Shown here in pieces: positions 3,967 to 5,895 of a stretch of 5,895 bases of DNA. The translations under genes and the position numbers were made by a program. The stretch spans positions 1 through 5,895 of the forward strand of contig MVQZ01000172.1 in the NCBI GenBank assembly GCA_002067565.1, given 5' to 3'. Source of the stretch: Methanobacterium sp. PtaU1.Bin242 (GTDB lineage Archaea > Methanobacteriota > Methanobacteria > Methanobacteriales > Methanobacteriaceae). A model generated the notes under the pieces. The model was not told the DNA's origin. It made no database searches and saw only the letters and a program-made list of their open reading frames with translations. Position 1 is the first letter of the stretch. Every line of letters starts with the position of its first letter.

Positions 3967-5895
3967 CGATAATCTCGTATCCAGACTGAAAAAAATTTCA
4001 GAATTATTTAGTATTTTAATAGTTATTATAGGATTTCTTGTTCTAATTGGATGGGCTTTCGATATTAGTATTTTTAAAAGCCCAGGCATAGGTTTTCAAA
4101 CCATTAAATCAAACGTGGGTTTATGCTTTTTTTTTATTGGTATTTCTCTGTGGTTAATGCAGTCTCGAAGAATAAATCCCCGAACACGACGTATTGTACA
4201 AATTCTCGCATTTATAATAACATTAATAGGTTTTTTAACCCTCCTTGAGTATCTGTTCAAGTTGAACATAGGTATAGATCAGATGTTGTTTACAGAGGCC
4301 CCTGGAGCTTTGCAGACTTCCACTCCAAACAGAATGGGTATTAATTCTACATTAAACTTGATATTAGCTGGTCTGGCACTGTTAGTATTAGATTTAAAAA
4401 TTCCTGGTGAGTTTCGCCCTGCCCAGTTTTTTGTCATAATAGGATTTTTCATATCTATCCTGGCACTGGTTGGGTATGGATATGGTGCTTCATTCCTATA
4501 TTATCTTCCTAATTATACGGGGATTGCCATCTACGCTGCAATAACATTTATCTTAATATTTATGGCTATACTTTTCGCTCGTCCAGATAAAGGACTGATG
4601 ATTACATTAATCAGCAAGGATTTAGGCGGCATTATTCTCAGACGCTTACTACCCGCAATAATAATCATACCCTTAATATTTGGCTGGTTACTGGGTGTTG
4701 GTGAAAGTTTAGGGCTCTATAACGTAGAATTTGGCCATGCTCTCTTTGCTGTTTCCACCATGGTATTTTTGAGTGTGCTTTTATGGTCTACTGCCATTTC
4801 AATCAATAATTTGGATTCTAAACGTAGAGCCTTAGAAGAAGTTCTTAAGAAAAACGAAGAAAAATTCCGTACAGTAGCTGATTTCACTTATAACTGGGAA
4901 TTCTGGGTTGGTCCTGATGGTAATCTAAAATACGTGTCACCTTCCTGTGAACGCATCAGCGGATATCGCCCTGAAGAATTCATTGAACATGATGATTTAC
5001 TGTATGAAATTACTCATCCTGATGACCTTGAAAAGCTGATGAAACATCGCAAGGACGAAATGGAAACTAAACATCCCATAGAATTCGAATTACGGATAAT
5101 TCATCGGGATGGTGAAGAACGTTGGATTAGACATGTTTGCCAACCTATATATGGGGATGAAGGAGTTTTTTTAGGTAGAAGAGTTAGTCATCAGGATATC
5201 ACCGAACGTAAAAAGGCAGAAGAAGAATTGAAATTATCCAATCGGTATAATCGTAGTCTTATTGAAGCCAGTCTAGACCCCCTAGTCACCATAGGACCAG
5301 AGGGGAAAATTACTGATGTTAATAATGCCACAGAGAAAGTTACTGGTTATTCAAGAGACAAACTTATAGAAACCGATTTTTCAAACTATTTCACCCAACC
5401 AGAAAAAGCCAGAGAAGGTTACGAACAAGTATTCAAAGACGGATACGTACGCGACTACCCACTGAAAATCCAACACAAAAACGGCCAAACAACACCCGTC
5501 CTATACAACGCCACCACCTACAAAGACGAAACCGGACAAATAATCGGAATCTTCGCAGCAGCACGCGACATCACCCAACTCAAAAAAGCAGAACAAGTAC
5601 TTAAAAAACACAAGGAAATTCTGGAGATGACAGTTAAAGAACGTACCGAGGAACTTGAAAAGACCAATGAAGTATTGGAAGCAGAAATAAAAGAACACCA
5701 AAAGGCAGAGGAAAAACTGAAGGAAGTAGTGGAGGAACTCACCCGTTCCAACAAGGATCTTGAGCAGTTCGCTTACATTGCCTCCCATGACCTTCAGGAA
5801 CCCTTACGTTCAGTTTCTGGATTCCTGCAGCTTTTATCACGCCGTTATCATGGAAAATTAGATCCTAAGGCAGACCAATACATTGATATTGCTGT
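3950..5895 (+). CDS. Membrane-bound sensor histidine kinase, 8TM-PAS-PAS-coiled coil-HisKA, C-terminus cut by window
   Basis: The frame stays open from ATG 3950 to the edge (648 residues). It is the only ATG after an in-frame TGA at 3929. About eight hydrophobic segments (near 19-37, 55-70, 82-103, 131-148, 159-178, 191-209, 233-251 and 261-283) form an N-terminal membrane sensor resembling MASE-type modules; I cannot name the family. Its loop between segments 3 and 4 contains TPNRMGINSTLN. PAS domain 1 lies at about 304-420 (PAS_3-like: ISGYRPEEF, HPDD, RDGEERWIRH, ending DITERKKAEEE) and PAS domain 2 at about 430-548 (ending ARDITQLKKAEQ). A charged coiled coil covers about 551-605 and includes KERTEELE. 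The HisKA domain begins with ASHDLQEPLR, phospho-acceptor His613, of the ordinary HisKA class, unlike the HisKA_2 domain of its neighbour. The ATP-binding domain must lie beyond 5895. There is a T9 run at 4127-4135 and a patch of aberrant codon use at 5420-5599. Signal and output are unknown. Confidence 0.93.
   Translation, partial: MTTQIDDNLVSRLKKISELFSILIVIIGFLVLIGWAFDISIFKSPGIGFQTIKSNVGLCFFFIGISLWLMQSRRINPRTRRIVQILAFIITLIGFLTLLEYLFKLNIGIDQMLFTEAPGALQTSTPNRMGINSTLNLILAGLALLVLDLKIPGEFRPAQFFVIIGFFISILALVGYGYGASFLYYLPNYTGIAIYAAITFILIFMAILFARPDKGLMITLISKDLGGIILRRLLPAIIIIPLIFGWLLGVGESLGLYNVEFGHALFAVSTMVFLSVLLWSTAISINNLDSKRRALEEVLKKNEEKFRTVADFTYNWEFWVGPDGNLKYVSPSCERISGYRPEEFIEHDDLLYEITHPDDLEKLMKHRKDEMETKHPIEFELRIIHRDGEERWIRHVCQPIYGDEGVFLGRRVSHQDITERKKAEEELKLSNRYNRSLIEASLDPLVTIGPEGKITDVNNATEKVTGYSRDKLIETDFSNYFTQPEKAREGYEQVFKDGYVRDYPLKIQHKNGQTTPVLYNATTYKDETGQIIGIFAAARDITQLKKAEQVLKKHKEILEMTVKERTEELEKTNEVLEAEIKEHQKAEEKLKEVVEELTRSNKDLEQFAYIASHDLQEPLRSVSGFLQLLSRRYHGKLDPKADQYIDIA
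5420..5599 (+). other. Patch of deviant codon use inside the second PAS domain
   Basis: These 60 codons (491-550 of the membrane kinase) contain no T in the third position and one G. All 29 pyrimidine-ending codons end in C (TAC, GAC, ATC, AAC, ACC and others). Codons on both sides often end in T (GAT, ATT, AAT, GGT). The reading frame and PAS fold are intact, so this is a change of base use and not damage. Recombination with another PAS gene is the simplest explanation. Confidence 0.7.

Noticed and set aside
5501..5788. Two long minus-strand frames near the right end
   Set aside because: They are antisense to the membrane kinase. The lack of T in that stretch removes minus-strand stop codons, so open frames arise by composition.

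Overview
The window looks like a piece of chromosome from a methanogenic archaeon of the order Methanobacteriales, most likely Methanobacterium or a close relative. The main evidence is a 68-residue HMf-type histone that closely resembles the HMfA/HMfB family. Supporting evidence is the AT-rich DNA, archaeal promoter elements (a purine-rich BRE followed by an AT-only TATA box), GAGGTG-type ribosome binding sites, oligo-T terminators and large PAS-rich sensor kinases of the kind that are abundant in these organisms.

Layout. Positions 1-716 (minus strand) hold the N-terminal 238 residues of a polytopic membrane protein, probably a GT-C glycosyltransferase of the GT39/PMT type, cut by the left edge. 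Positions 856-1314 (minus) encode a YbhB/YbcL-type PEBP-family protein. A 332-base AT-rich gap separates this leftward pair from a rightward set. The rightward set contains the histone gene (1656-1862) with a clear TATA box, RBS and T-rich terminator, then a soluble REC-PAS-PAS-HisKA_2-HATPase histidine kinase (2125-3888). After a 61-base gap comes a second, membrane-bound sensor kinase (3950 to the right edge) with eight predicted transmembrane segments, two PAS domains, a coiled coil and a HisKA domain. Its ATPase domain lies beyond the window.

How the genes fit together. The two kinases are co-directional and close, so they may be co-transcribed and form one sensory module. One protein is a cytoplasmic kinase headed by a receiver domain that another kinase could phosphorylate, and the other is a membrane sensor. 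That partnership is inference; no separate response regulator or DNA-binding output protein is visible. The histone, PEBP and glycosyltransferase genes show no functional link to the kinases.

Most notable observation. Inside the second PAS domain of the membrane kinase, 60 consecutive codons (5420-5599) contain no T-ending codon. All 29 pyrimidine-ending codons there end in C, whereas the surrounding gene prefers T. This looks like a recombined or converted PAS segment. No CRISPR array, insertion sequence, tRNA or rRNA was seen, and I found no convincing new defence or mobile system.
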